Source of the DNA: Flavobacterium sp.
GTDB taxonomy: Bacteria > Bacteroidota > Bacteroidia > Flavobacteriales > Flavobacteriaceae
Direction of reading: 5' to 3'
DNA length: 41,143 nucleotides
Assembly: GCF_004211145.1 (NCBI RefSeq)
Contig: NZ_SEBS01000031.1
Span: 1 to 41,143 of the forward strand
Shown here: in pieces, positions 25,301 to 34,800 of the stretch
How positions within the stretch are numbered: the stretch's first letter is position 1
Layout of the letters: each line of letters starts with the position of its first letter
Position numbers and translations under genes: made by a program
Notes under the pieces: model-generated
The model's database searches: none
What the model was told of the DNA's origin: nothing
The model's input: the letters and a program-made list of their open reading frames with translations, nothing else

Positions 25301-25460
25301 TTGACGCGGTTTTTGTTCCTTTAACTGTAACAGTAGCGCCCGGAACCGGCAACCCTGTGTCATCTGTAACTTTACCGGACACGTTAATGTCTTGGGCATA
25401 CCCGGCAATCGTTAACAGAAAGGACGAAATACAAAAAAATAATAGTTTTTTTAATTTCAT
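22335..25460 (-). CDS. susC: SusC family TonB-dependent outer-membrane transporter
   Basis: The protein has 1041 residues. A signal peptide covers about residues 1-22. A CarboxypepD_reg-like domain follows (VSGKVTDDTGLPVPGATVTV), then the plug domain, whose TonB box-like start reads EEVVVVGYGTQKKS, and DPLYVVDGIL as in all SusC proteins. A 22-strand barrel fills the rest, ending in LGVNLQF with a terminal aromatic. It imports oligosaccharides using TonB energy together with the SusD lipoprotein. It is the first gene of the minus-strand locus, divergent from the regulator at 25707. Confidence 0.95.
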   Translation of the reverse strand: MKLKKLLFFCISSFLLTIAGYAQDINVSGKVTDDTGLPVPGATVTVKGTKTASMTDIDGNYQISAPSDGTLVFTFIGFADLEMAVNGQATVNAKILPSAESLEEVVVVGYGTQKKSVVTGAISQVKGKDLEGQPVTRIEQTLQGRTSGVYVAANAGQPGSSATVRIRGVGTLNNNDPLYVVDGILVEQSAVQFINQFDIESVEVLKDASASVYGTRAGNGVILITTKKGKSGKITVSYNGFSGFSEESRRVGLLNATQYATLINEREVNDGNAIVYADPASLGRGTDWQDVIFQNAFRESHDVSISGGSENSKFYSSFSLVDQEGVVLPSISRYNRKTFRLNSDHKIGKYVVVGQTATYTREKNLGVGNTNSEFGGALSSALNLDPITPLVITDPDVANSAPYGGPSGQNGIFTNALGQPYGISSLVTNEMSNPLAYQASRLGGYGYADNIVGTAFLEVQPLAGLKIRSTVVGKKSFYGSESFTPEYYFNNGPPGNNDVNNITRITNSNFYWSVENTASYTKRFLDKHNLNVLLGQGAYAQEGERGQGTTYRNLPIDSWQDASFNFSIPDADRTTYAYQGADKKTSSLFARLTYDYDERYLLQAFIRRDGSTKFGANNKYGNFPSISAGWVASKESFWPENNVVTQLKFRGSYGVSGNDQIGDFLYASIINGGYNYTFGNGSNTTIVTGSTISTPPNPDLKWEETTKRNVAAEIQLFRDLNLTVDLWNSKTTGILTVLQIPGYVGLSSPIANLGEVENKGIDFELGYRRKIGEFTIGLNGNISMFKNTINNISPTLDFQSGAGVQSLVGEVQRNAVGHGFGEFYGFRHLGVFQNQAEIDAYVGQDGTPIQPNAVPGDFRWKDVNGDGEISNDDREFLGQSLPDYTYGFTISLEWKNFDFNMMAQGAAGNKIFNALRRLELQDANWQTNALNRWTGEGTSNSYPRLTADDPNGNYSRSSNFYLENGDYLRLKTMQLGYSLPTDLIAKAGMSRMRIYLMGENLVTFTKYSGYDPEIGGGNTVGIDRGYYPQARSYMLGVNLQF

Positions 25461-25541
25461 TTTTCTGATTTTTTTGGTTAGTTAATTATTGATTTGCCAC
25501 AATATTATATCATTTTTTTCACACTTCATAATCAAAATCCC

Positions 25542-25590
25542 TACAAAAACACATCAAAAAAGAAATTTAAGCTTTACAAAAACACATCAA
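25542..25590. promoter_or_regulatory. Two identical 16-bp repeats in the susC-regulator spacer
   Basis: TACAAAAACACATCAA at 25542-25557 recurs exactly at 25575-25590. The copies start 33 bp apart, about three helical turns, so they face the same side of the DNA. They sit 80-130 bases upstream of susC. They are good candidates for the binding site of the regulator at 25707, but this is inference. Confidence 0.5.
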
Positions 25591-25706
25591 TTATTTTATA
25601 AACCTTTGTAAATCAAAATTCTATTTATATATTTACCTTGTTATATAAATGTTAATTCAACTATACAAACCTTACAATTAACCACACTTATAATTACAAC
25701 GTTGTA

Positions 25707-28619
25707 GTGAATAATCTTTTCAAAATCACCACTTTATTGAGAATTACCGATATCCGGTCTATTCTTAAAATCTTCGCTGTTATTTCAATTTTAAGCAATT
25801 TTAACAGCTATTCGCAAATCAAAAATACCGGCGTTCCTGAGATAAATAACTTCAGTCGCACCGATTATCGCGCCGGAACGCAAAATTGGCGTATCGATCA
25901 GGATAAAAACGGCACGATGTATTTCGCGAATAACGATGGTTTGTTAAGTTTTGACGGATCTTCGTGGCACACATATCGGCTTCCGAGCAACACGGCGATC
26001 AGGAGTCTAAAAATCTCGAATGAAAAAATATTCGTTGGAGGCTACAACGAATTCGGATATTTCAAAGCCGACAAGAAAGGAAAACTTCAATATACCTCGC
26101 TCGCCCTGCTTGTCAGCGAAAGCAACAGGCAGCAAATAGATCTGATCTGGAAAATCCATTCCTATAAAAACGAAATCATTTTTCAATCGTTTGAGAAGAA
26201 TTACGTATTCAATGGTAAATCGCTAATTCAGATCGAAGCGCCCAATCGGTTTCAATTTTCGTTTGACATGGGCGATTCGATAATTTATCAGGATGTGGTT
26301 TTAGGCCTGTTTGAGTACAAAAACGGAAAACTCCGGGCTTTGCCCAATACCTCGACGTTGAGCAATACCGAGGTTTGGGGAATTGTCGCGATCTCCAAAA
26401 CCAGGTTGCTCATCGCGACTTTAGACAAAGGGCTTTTCATTTACGAAAAAAACATTCTTACTCCTTGGCTTACCGAGGCCGACCAGTTCGTCAAGAAAAA
26501 CAGCTGTCTCGGGGGCGAACTTATCCGTGAGAATTTCATCGTATTGAATTCGGTGCTCGACGGCATGATCATATGCGATAAAAACGGGAAAATCATCCAA
26601 CACATAGATCGCAAAAAAGGATTGCAAAACAATACCGTCCTTTCCTCGTTCGTCGACAACAAAAATAATCTGTGGCTCGGGCTCGACAACGGTATCGCAT
26701 TCATCAATGAAAATTCCCCTTTCACTTACTTCGGGTCCAGTTACGAATTGAGTACCGTGTATGCGTCGACGGTTTTTGACGGCAATTTATATGTCGCGAC
26801 GAACCAAGGATTATTCTATCACAAATGGAACAAGCCATTCCGCGAGAATTCATTTGAGCTCATAGAGGGAACGACGGGCCAAACGTGGAATATCCAAGTC
26901 GTGGACGGTCAGCTGATTTGCGGACACAACCGGGGATTGCTGCTTATCTCAGGGAATAAAGTCGTCAAGAATCTCGATCCGAACGGCTATTGGGGAATTA
27001 AAAAAATCCCCGATTTTAAAGACTATTACATCGGATGCAACTACAAAGGTTTTACGATATTCAAAAAAACAGGCGCAACTTGGGAATTCGTCAATTATGT
27101 CGATGGCACGAACAAGTCGGCGAGCACATTTGAGGTCGACGGAAATACGGTCTGGCTCAAAAAAGACAATTCGCTTTACCGACTGAAACTAAGCAGCGAT
27201 CTCAAAAAATTCAGCTCGGTTAAAATGTACGAGAGCCTCGCGAAAAATTCGGCAGGAATCGGCAGCATGCAACGCCTCGAAGGAAAAATATACTTCCAGT
27301 CAGGCAATAAATTCTACAACTACGCGGGAGAAATAGACGGTTTCCTGCCTGAAAAACGATTTACCGCAATTTTTAAAAATCTTCCCGTCGTTCGCGCGAT
27401 CCACCAGGACAAACTCGGCAATCTCTGGTACGTATTCAATGAGTCCATTGGAACGTTACGCAAGAATCCCGACGGGAATTACGAAAACGTCGTTTCAGGA
27501 CTCTCAAATATCACCGGCTATTTGGTAAACGATTACGTCTCTATAAATTCGGTCGACCAAAATGACATCCTCATCGGGCTGACCAATGGAATCGCACATT
27601 ATGATTCGGCGCTGATCAGAAATCTCGAATCGAAGCCGAAAGCATATATCAGGAGTTTTTCATTTGCGGGAGACACTTTACAAGTCGCCAATATCGGAAA
27701 TCGAATCGATGACATTGTCGTAAAATACCGCAACAACAACGTCAAATTCGTATTCTCGTCACCTCTGTATGAAAATCTTGACAATATTGAATATTCCTAT
27801 CTGCTCAAAGGATTCGATGAGAAATGGAGTCATTGGACCAATATGTCGGTAAAGGAATACACGAATCTGCACGAAGGCGATTACACGATGTTGGTGAAAG
27901 TCCGAAATTCGTATGGCGTGCAATCGGATCCGAATTCGTTTGAATTCAGCGTTTCTCCGCCGTGGTACCGACATTGGCTCGCGTACATTTGCTATTTCGG
28001 TTGCTTGGTCCTCGCGATTTTTTACGTGCGACGTCGCGTCCGATTACAAATCCGTCGAAACAAATACTTCGAAACGGTCGAACAGAGGAAAATTTATCTC
28101 GAAAAGGAAGCGAAAATTCGTCAGGAACAATACGAGCTTGAAAAAGAGATCGAGCGTCTGCAAAACGATAAACTCAAAATCAAAATCCTTTCGAAGGACA
28201 AGGAACTCGTGAACAATTCGCTTCAGGTCGCCAAGAAGAACAAGATTCTGAACGGCATCATCTACAAGATGAAGGAAATCGACGTGGAAAGCATGGACGA
28301 AGCCGCGAAATTCCAGCTTACGAAGCTCAACAAAAGCATCATCAAGGAAGTGAACGCCGACAAAAGCTGGCACGACCTCGAGAAACACATTCGGAACGTC
28401 CACTTCGACTTCTTGAAACGACTCAAGGACAAACACCCGGATATCACGCCCAGAGAACTCGATTTATCGACCTATCTGCTCATGAACATGTCGACCAAAG
28501 AAATCGCCGAAATCATGAACATTTCGAACGGAGGCGTCGAACTCGCACGTTACAGGTTGCGCAAAAAACTCAATTTGACCAAGAAAGAAAACCTTACCGG
28601 ATTCCTGATGCGGATTTGA
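25707..28619 (+). CDS. Membrane-spanning Reg_prop/Y_Y_Y/LuxR-type regulator
   Basis: The protein has 970 residues. The start is GTG 25707, since no ATG lies before the signal segment; TTG 25737-25739 (codon 11) is an alternative. A signal peptide ends near NSYSQ. The periplasmic part is a beta-propeller of Reg_prop type repeats (NGTMYFANNDGLLSFDG, NNLWLGLDNGIAFIN), then a Y_Y_Y domain (YSYLLKGFDEKWSHW). A transmembrane helix lies at about 753-775 and is followed by a long coiled coil. A LuxR-type helix-turn-helix ends the protein (ITPRELDLS, MSTKEIAEIMNIS). No histidine kinase or receiver domain is present. It probably senses a glycan fragment in the periplasm and controls the divergent susCD operon. 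Confidence 0.88.
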   Translation: MNNLFKITTLLRITDIRSILKIFAVISILSNFNSYSQIKNTGVPEINNFSRTDYRAGTQNWRIDQDKNGTMYFANNDGLLSFDGSSWHTYRLPSNTAIRSLKISNEKIFVGGYNEFGYFKADKKGKLQYTSLALLVSESNRQQIDLIWKIHSYKNEIIFQSFEKNYVFNGKSLIQIEAPNRFQFSFDMGDSIIYQDVVLGLFEYKNGKLRALPNTSTLSNTEVWGIVAISKTRLLIATLDKGLFIYEKNILTPWLTEADQFVKKNSCLGGELIRENFIVLNSVLDGMIICDKNGKIIQHIDRKKGLQNNTVLSSFVDNKNNLWLGLDNGIAFINENSPFTYFGSSYELSTVYASTVFDGNLYVATNQGLFYHKWNKPFRENSFELIEGTTGQTWNIQVVDGQLICGHNRGLLLISGNKVVKNLDPNGYWGIKKIPDFKDYYIGCNYKGFTIFKKTGATWEFVNYVDGTNKSASTFEVDGNTVWLKKDNSLYRLKLSSDLKKFSSVKMYESLAKNSAGIGSMQRLEGKIYFQSGNKFYNYAGEIDGFLPEKRFTAIFKNLPVVRAIHQDKLGNLWYVFNESIGTLRKNPDGNYENVVSGLSNITGYLVNDYVSINSVDQNDILIGLTNGIAHYDSALIRNLESKPKAYIRSFSFAGDTLQVANIGNRIDDIVVKYRNNNVKFVFSSPLYENLDNIEYSYLLKGFDEKWSHWTNMSVKEYTNLHEGDYTMLVKVRNSYGVQSDPNSFEFSVSPPWYRHWLAYICYFGCLVLAIFYVRRRVRLQIRRNKYFETVEQRKIYLEKEAKIRQEQYELEKEIERLQNDKLKIKILSKDKELVNNSLQVAKKNKILNGIIYKMKEIDVESMDEAAKFQLTKLNKSIIKEVNADKSWHDLEKHIRNVHFDFLKRLKDKHPDITPRELDLSTYLLMNMSTKEIAEIMNISNGGVELARYRLRKKLNLTKKENLTGFLMRI

Positions 28620-29900
28620 TCACAAGTGGTCGAGTATGCGCTCGAGCGCCATGCCACGCGAACCTTTTATAAGTAACGTTTTTCCGTTCAACTTTTCGAG
28701 TTCGCCCGAATTCAGGAACGCGTCGAAGTCTTCATGAAAAGACAGATTCGGATTGTCGACTTTATTTGAGAAAAAATCCTTACCGATAAAATGCGTCTGC
28801 GTATCCGACTCGTTCTCGAGCGTGGCGATCAAGTTTTTATGTTCGGCGAGGCTTTCATCGCCCAACTCGAACATGTCGCCCAGAATCATCACCTTATTCG
28901 GCTTGTCGAGTTGCAGGAAGTTCACCGTCGCGGCCGACATGCTGCTCGGGTTCGCGTTATACGCGTCGAGGATAATCTGGTTCCCGCCTTTCTGGAGCAT
29001 TTGCGAACGATTGTTCTCGGGCACGTAACCTTCGATCGCCGATTTGATCTCGCTTGGCGAAATCCTGAAATACGTTCCGATGCACGTCGCCGCGTTTATG
29101 TTGTTCGCATTGTACAATCCGATGAGATGTGACGAGATTTCAACGTCGAGAAAAGCCGTTTGTACGAACGGATTCGCAACTACGGAATCGATGATGACAT
29201 CGGCGGGATTTGCAACCGCGAACGTATATCGTTGCAACTGTTCGGTTTTGCCTGATTGTATCGCATCGTCAAGGTTTACGAACGCCATTTTGCCGGCACT
29301 TTGAAGATAGGCATACAATTCACTCTTTCCTTTGATCACGCCTTCGACGCCTCCGAAACCTTCGAGATGCGCTTTCCCGAAATTCGTAATATATCCGAAG
29401 TCTGGCTGCGCAATCTCACACAGGAATTCAATTTCCTTTTGATGGTTCGCTCCCATTTCCACGATTCCGATCTCAGTGCTTTTTGAAAATGAGAGCAACG
29501 TCAACGGAACGCCGATGTGGTTGTTCAGGTTTCCGATGGTCGCCACCGTCTTGAATTTCGCCGACAGCACGACATTGATCAACTCTTTCGTTGTCGTCTT
29601 CCCATTGCTTCCCGTGAGCGCGATGATCGGCAAACCGAGATAGCGCCTGTGAAACGCCGACAATTGCTGCAGTGCGACCAAACTGTCTTCGACGACGATC
29701 GTTCGGTCATCGATATAGAAGTCGGCATTGTCGATCAATACGTATGACGCGCCTTTTTGCAACGCTTCGGCAGCGAACGTGTTGGCATCGAAACGATCGC
29801 CCTTGATCGCGACGAACATCGAGTTCTCGGTGATTTTGCGCGTGTCGATGGAAATAGAGGAACACTTTAGAAAAAGGCCGTGAATGTAAGCGGTATCCAT
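28620..29900 (-). CDS. murF: UDP-N-acetylmuramoyl-tripeptide--D-alanyl-D-alanine ligase
   Basis: The protein has 426 residues when begun at ATG 29900; the longer frame to 29954 reads through the gldJ terminator. It is a Mur ligase: an N-terminal UDP-binding domain (SIDTRKI), the P-loop GSNGKTTTKE at about 98-107, NNHIGVPLTLL, the EMGANHQKEI segment, and a C-terminal domain with DAYNANPSSM and GDMFELGDES. It adds D-Ala-D-Ala to the peptidoglycan precursor in the cytoplasm, using ATP. It is downstream of gldJ, an arrangement I recall in Flavobacteriia. Its stop codon abuts that of the convergent regulator. Confidence 0.95.
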   Translation of the reverse strand: MDTAYIHGLFLKCSSISIDTRKITENSMFVAIKGDRFDANTFAAEALQKGASYVLIDNADFYIDDRTIVVEDSLVALQQLSAFHRRYLGLPIIALTGSNGKTTTKELINVVLSAKFKTVATIGNLNNHIGVPLTLLSFSKSTEIGIVEMGANHQKEIEFLCEIAQPDFGYITNFGKAHLEGFGGVEGVIKGKSELYAYLQSAGKMAFVNLDDAIQSGKTEQLQRYTFAVANPADVIIDSVVANPFVQTAFLDVEISSHLIGLYNANNINAATCIGTYFRISPSEIKSAIEGYVPENNRSQMLQKGGNQIILDAYNANPSSMSAATVNFLQLDKPNKVMILGDMFELGDESLAEHKNLIATLENESDTQTHFIGKDFFSNKVDNPNLSFHEDFDAFLNSGELEKLNGKTLLIKGSRGMALERILDHL

Positions 29901-29909
29901 ATTGGTATA

Positions 29910-29940
29910 AATAACAAAAGCCCTAAAATTAGGGCTTTTG
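29910..29940 (-). terminator. Terminator after gldJ
   Basis: A perfect 10- to 11-bp stem (CAAAAGCCCT 29915-29924 with AGGGCTTTTG 29931-29940) is followed on the minus strand by TTATTTAT. It lies between the gldJ stop and the murF start, so murF needs its own promoter or read-through. Confidence 0.75.
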
Positions 29941-29957
29941 AAGTATTGTTTCAAGAA

Positions 29958-31673
29958 TTAATTTCTTGCTCTTTTCTTTTTGTCTGATTTAGGACCGACC
30001 CTCGACATCGCACAACGGAAACCGATATAATCAGTTGCCATGTCTTGTGGGAAATATCTTCTTTGAGCCGGATCGAGCCAGTAAGCACGGTCTCTCCAAG
30101 AACCTCCTTTGTACACACGAACGTCGTCGTTGATCAAAGTAGTTCTCTTGTTTGACTGGTCATACGCGCGATTCATAACACCTAAACTGTCAACAGAAAC
30201 GTTGTGTTGAGGAGAATCGTACATCTGGTTGCTGTTCTCCTTAGCGTTCGGATCTTTCGCAGCCGCTCCGTCTTCAGAACCGAATTCGAAGTAACGAGTC
30301 GATTGCTTGTCTCCATCGCGATAGTTACGGTTGTCGCTCTTGCTGAAGTTGACTCTGAGGTATGTTTCTTTTTCGTCAACAGGTACGCGGGCAATTTCTC
30401 CAGGGAAGTTTCTCGCAACGATTTTACCGTTTGGCAATGTATCGTATGTGATCGTTTCAGCCGTTACGATTTCAACTTTTCCGTCCTCACCGATTTTGTT
30501 CTTGGTATAGACGTTACCACGATAGTAGTTGAAGTCACTCGCTTCATCGTCAACGATTGGACGATAGACGTCGGCAACCCATTCTGCTACGTTACCAGCC
30601 ATATCGTAAAGACCGAAGTCGTTTGGCGGATATGATTTCACGACGTTCGTGATATCGGCACCGTCATCAGACCAACCTGCGATTCCACCGTAGTCACCTT
30701 TACCTTGCTTGAAGTTAGCCAATTGATCACCACGCACCTGACGTTTGCCAGAACGTGTGTAGCTTCCAGACCAAGGATATTTCTTTTGACCTTTGTAGAT
30801 GTTGTATTCGCGTTGACCTACGTCGGCAGCAGCGGCATATTCCCACTCAGCTTCGGTCGGAAGGCGATATTCAGGAAGGATAAGACCTGAACTTCTTTGT
30901 GCGTAAACGTTTTTAGGTTCTCCGACAGTTCCGTCGGCACCTTTCGTTCCTTGTGGCTTCGAGCGACCGTTCGCGCCTCTTTTAAGGACAACTTCTTCGT
31001 TACCACCGTAAGTCTTCGTCGGGGCGTTCAAATATGTCTCGGTAGAGAACATTCCATCAGGAGTAGCTGCCAATTTAGCATCTTTCTTGATGTATTTCTG
31101 ATCTTCGAGAGTCTTCTCATTCACACGGTCGGTTCTCCATTTGCTGAATTCAACAGCCTGGATCCAGTTCACACCAACTACCGGGTAGTTCGCATACGCC
31201 GGGTGACGCAGGTAGTTGTTCGTCATGGTTTCATTGTAACCCAAACGGTTTCTCCAAACCAATGTATCAGGACAAGCGCCTTCGTAAATGTGTTGGTAAT
31301 TTTCCTGATCCGGTGGGAAAACGCGTTTCAGCCAGTCAAGGTATTCCATGTACATAAGGTTTGTAACCTCAGTTTCGTCCATGTAGAAAGACTGCACGTG
31401 TTGCTGGTTTGGGGAGTTGTTCCAGTCGTGCATGATGTCATCCTGAACCTTACCCATGGTAAACGTTCCGCCTTCAACCATTACAAGGCCAGGAGCAGTC
31501 GCCTGCTTCTTGAACTTCGAGTTGTACTGGAAGCCGCCTTTTTTGTCGTTGATCTTCCATCCGGTAGCGCTCGAGGTATTTTTAGAGCTCGAACTCTTAC
31601 TGCAAGATGCAAAACCAAACACTATTACTGAAGCCAGTAACAGTCTGATAGCCATAATTTTGTTTACTTTCAT
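29958..31673 (-). CDS. gldJ: Gliding motility lipoprotein GldJ
   Basis: The protein has 571 residues. The lipoprotein signal ends at Cys24 (GFASC). The rest is a formylglycine-generating-enzyme-like (FGE-sulfatase) fold: PGLVMVEGGTFTMG at about 61-74, FYMDETEVTNLMY, YRLPTEAEWEYAA, YDMAGNVAEWVADVY and a C-terminal GGSWRDRAYWLDPAQRRY. The FGE active-site cysteines are not evident, which is known for GldJ and GldK. GldJ is an outer-membrane lipoprotein required for gliding and type IX secretion in Flavobacterium. It is divergent from porU across 206 bases, the same arrangement as I recall for F. johnsoniae. Confidence 0.95.
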   Translation of the reverse strand: MKVNKIMAIRLLLASVIVFGFASCSKSSSSKNTSSATGWKINDKKGGFQYNSKFKKQATAPGLVMVEGGTFTMGKVQDDIMHDWNNSPNQQHVQSFYMDETEVTNLMYMEYLDWLKRVFPPDQENYQHIYEGACPDTLVWRNRLGYNETMTNNYLRHPAYANYPVVGVNWIQAVEFSKWRTDRVNEKTLEDQKYIKKDAKLAATPDGMFSTETYLNAPTKTYGGNEEVVLKRGANGRSKPQGTKGADGTVGEPKNVYAQRSSGLILPEYRLPTEAEWEYAAAADVGQREYNIYKGQKKYPWSGSYTRSGKRQVRGDQLANFKQGKGDYGGIAGWSDDGADITNVVKSYPPNDFGLYDMAGNVAEWVADVYRPIVDDEASDFNYYRGNVYTKNKIGEDGKVEIVTAETITYDTLPNGKIVARNFPGEIARVPVDEKETYLRVNFSKSDNRNYRDGDKQSTRYFEFGSEDGAAAKDPNAKENSNQMYDSPQHNVSVDSLGVMNRAYDQSNKRTTLINDDVRVYKGGSWRDRAYWLDPAQRRYFPQDMATDYIGFRCAMSRVGPKSDKKKRARN

Positions 31674-31879
31674 ACTTTAGTAGGTGTAAATTTCGTGGCG
31701 CAATATAATAACAAATCGTTAAACTGCAACACAATTTTAAAAATAATCGCCCTTTATCGGCATTTACCGCCGCATAATCGATGAAAACGGAAAAATTATT
31801 CAAATATTATATAGTCAGCGTTAATTAAATTATTTTTACCCTCCGTAATAATTACAGCCTGCCCGCGTTACTATACCTG

Positions 31880-34800
31880 ATGAAAAAAGCAGTACTTCTT
31901 ATTTTTATTTTCACGTCAATTCTTTGTGCGGCCCAACAAAATGGAGCGGTCACGATAAATTGGCTTGAAAAGACCGAATATTATTTCGGCGAGAACAAAA
32001 TCAACATTCCTCAGTTCGACGCCACGAATATGTTGTTTGTTTCGTCCGAAAAAGCGCTTTACTACAGGATTTCCATCCCGCAATCGGGCCCGGTGAATTC
32101 GAATTCGATCCAGATCACCGACGCCGTTTATGAAACGCTTACCAATTCAGGATTGGGCGATCTGGCCGCAAATAAAGTCCCGACATCCTTAAAACCGACA
32201 TTAAAAAGCAGCAACGGACGCGGAACTTACTTCGCGATCCTAACGCTCTCTCCTATCATTAAAGACGGAAGCGGTTACAAAAGACTCAAATCTTTCACGT
32301 ATTCCTTTTCAAACGGAAGCGCGGCGCGACCTCAATCGGCGAACGCGGTTTCGGCGATAACGAGTTCGGTGCTGGCCACGGGCGACTGGTATCGGTTCTA
32401 CGTAGAGAAGTCGGGCGTTTACAGAATTTCCAAAAGCTTTCTTTCGAGCCTCGGCATGAACACCAACGTCGACCCAAGGAAAATCAAGATTTACGGCAAC
32501 GGCGGACGCATGGTCCCGCTTCGCAATGACAGCGCCTATCCCGACGACCTCGCCGAGAATGCGATCACGATCGTCGGCGAATCTGATGGAAGTTTCGATT
32601 CGAGCGACTACATCTTATTCTATGCCGAAGGTGTCGATACCTGGAACACCGAAACCCAAACGCACATCAACCAGTTCTCGAACCGTTCCTATTATTATGT
32701 AACCGCGAGAGGCGATAATGGAAAGCGCATATTGCCAATGGCGCAACCGAGTTCCCCAACGGTCACGACAAACATGTTCGAGGACCATAAACATCACGAA
32801 GTCGACGACGTGAATATAGTGCGATTGGGCCGACGTTGGTTCGGAGAACAATTCAACATAGAAAACGAACAGGAATTCGAATTTGAATTTCCGGGCGTCG
32901 TAACGTCCGAACCCGCGTCATTAAAGGTTTACACGGCCGCGGCGGCTTTTACGGTCACTAATTTCGGGGTTGAAGTGAACGGCCAGCAAGCCGGAAATAT
33001 TTCAATGGGTGCGATTACGACGACAGGATCGGCCAAGGCCATCAAAGGCGTGCTCAACGCCAATGTCACGGCCGCCGAAACTATGAAGGTCAAGCTTTCG
33101 TATGACAATGCCGGCGTTCCCGGTTCGCTTGGCTATCTCGACTACATCATCTTGAACGCGAAACGCACGCTCAAAGGTTATGGCGACCAATACCAGTTTA
33201 CGGCGAACAATTCGGCGAATACGGGCGTCATTGAATACCAATTCAGTACCGCGACGCATATTCCGCAGGTTTGGGACGTGACCGACATCTTCAATGTGAG
33301 CCAGGCACCGAATTCGTCGGGAGCCGCATTTTCATTTACCGCTTCGATGGGCGACGTCCGAAAATACGCCGTCGTCGACGATACCGATTATTTCACACCT
33401 TTAAAAGAATCGAAGGCGAAAGTCGCGAACCAGGACCTGAAAGGCACGATCTTCAAAAATCAGCAAGGCCAATTCCAGAACATAGATTATTTGATCATTA
33501 CGCCTGCTTCACTCAATGCCGCGGCTGAGAAACTCGCGACGTTTCACCGCTCCTATTCGGGCATGAACGTGAAAGTCGTGAACCTCGAGACGATTTATCC
33601 TGAATTCTCGTCGGGAAAACAGGATGTCGCAGCGATTCGCAATTTCATCCGATACGTGTATTTCAACGCGTCGACGCCTGAAAGCCGCGTGAAATATGTG
33701 AACCTTTTTGGCGATGCGTCTTTCGATTTCAAGAATCGCATACCGAACAACACGAATATCGTTCCCATCTACCAATCGCTTGACTCTTACGAAACGGGCG
33801 AGGCTTCGTTTATCACCGACGATTTCTTCGGGATGATGGACGATGACGAAGGATTGTTGGACCCGTACAGTGAAGTGTCGGACAGCCAGCTTTCGTATAA
33901 TATCGGCGGCATCGACATCGCAGTCGGACGAATGGTCGTATCGTCGACAACCCAGGCCGATCAATTGGTCACGAAAGTCATCGATTACCACGACTTGAAA
34001 TCGTACGGAAGCTGGAGGAACAATTACATTTTGATATCCGACGATGCCGACAAACCCGGCGACGTGCAGCTCCAACAAAGGCAAGATCAACTTGCGAATG
34101 CTATTTTGGGTGTCAAGCCGTTCTTGAATCTCGAGAAAATCTACATCGACTCATACGAACAGGAAACATCATCGGGAGGCGCGCGTTATGAAAAAGCCCG
34201 GGCCGATATTTTCAACGCGTTCGAAAAAGGCGCGCTCGTCTTCAATTACTTGGGCCACGGAAACGAAGACGGACTTTCAGCCGAACGCATCTGGATCAAA
34301 GAAGACGGAGAAACGTTGAGCCATCGCTACAAATACCCATTGTTCATTACCGTAACGTGCGAATTCACGCGGTTCGATAACCCATACCGTCCGACGGCGG
34401 GTGAATATACGTATTGGAATCCGATCGGTGGCGCGGTTTCGATGCTCACGACGGTGCGATCGATCTTCCAGGATCCGGCGCAAAACTTCAACGACAGGCT
34501 TTCGCAATATTTGTTGTCGTATGTGAACAATACGCCGACGAACAATTATACGTCAATCGCCGAGGCATTGCGTCTCGCGAAAAACAGCAATTCGAATTAT
34601 TCGACGAACATCGTGACGTATTTGGGCGATCCTGCGATGGTGCTCGCGATCGCGAAACCTCAGATCCGATTGACTAAAATAAACGACGCTCCGGTTACCG
34701 GCCCGGTCGATGCCATGGAATCACTCGCCTACGTCAAGGTTTCGGGCGACATCACCGACGAATTCAATACCCCGCTCACAAACTATACGGGCGAAGTTGC

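Noticed and set aside
25461..25530. A susC promoter with a clear -33/-7 pair
   Set aside because: The best box on the minus strand (TAATATTG at 25500-25507) differs from the consensus and has no TTG at the right distance.
29958..31673. Active formylglycine-generating enzyme
   Set aside because: The fold is of FGE type, but the active-site cysteine pair is not seen and the lipoprotein signal and gene context identify GldJ.
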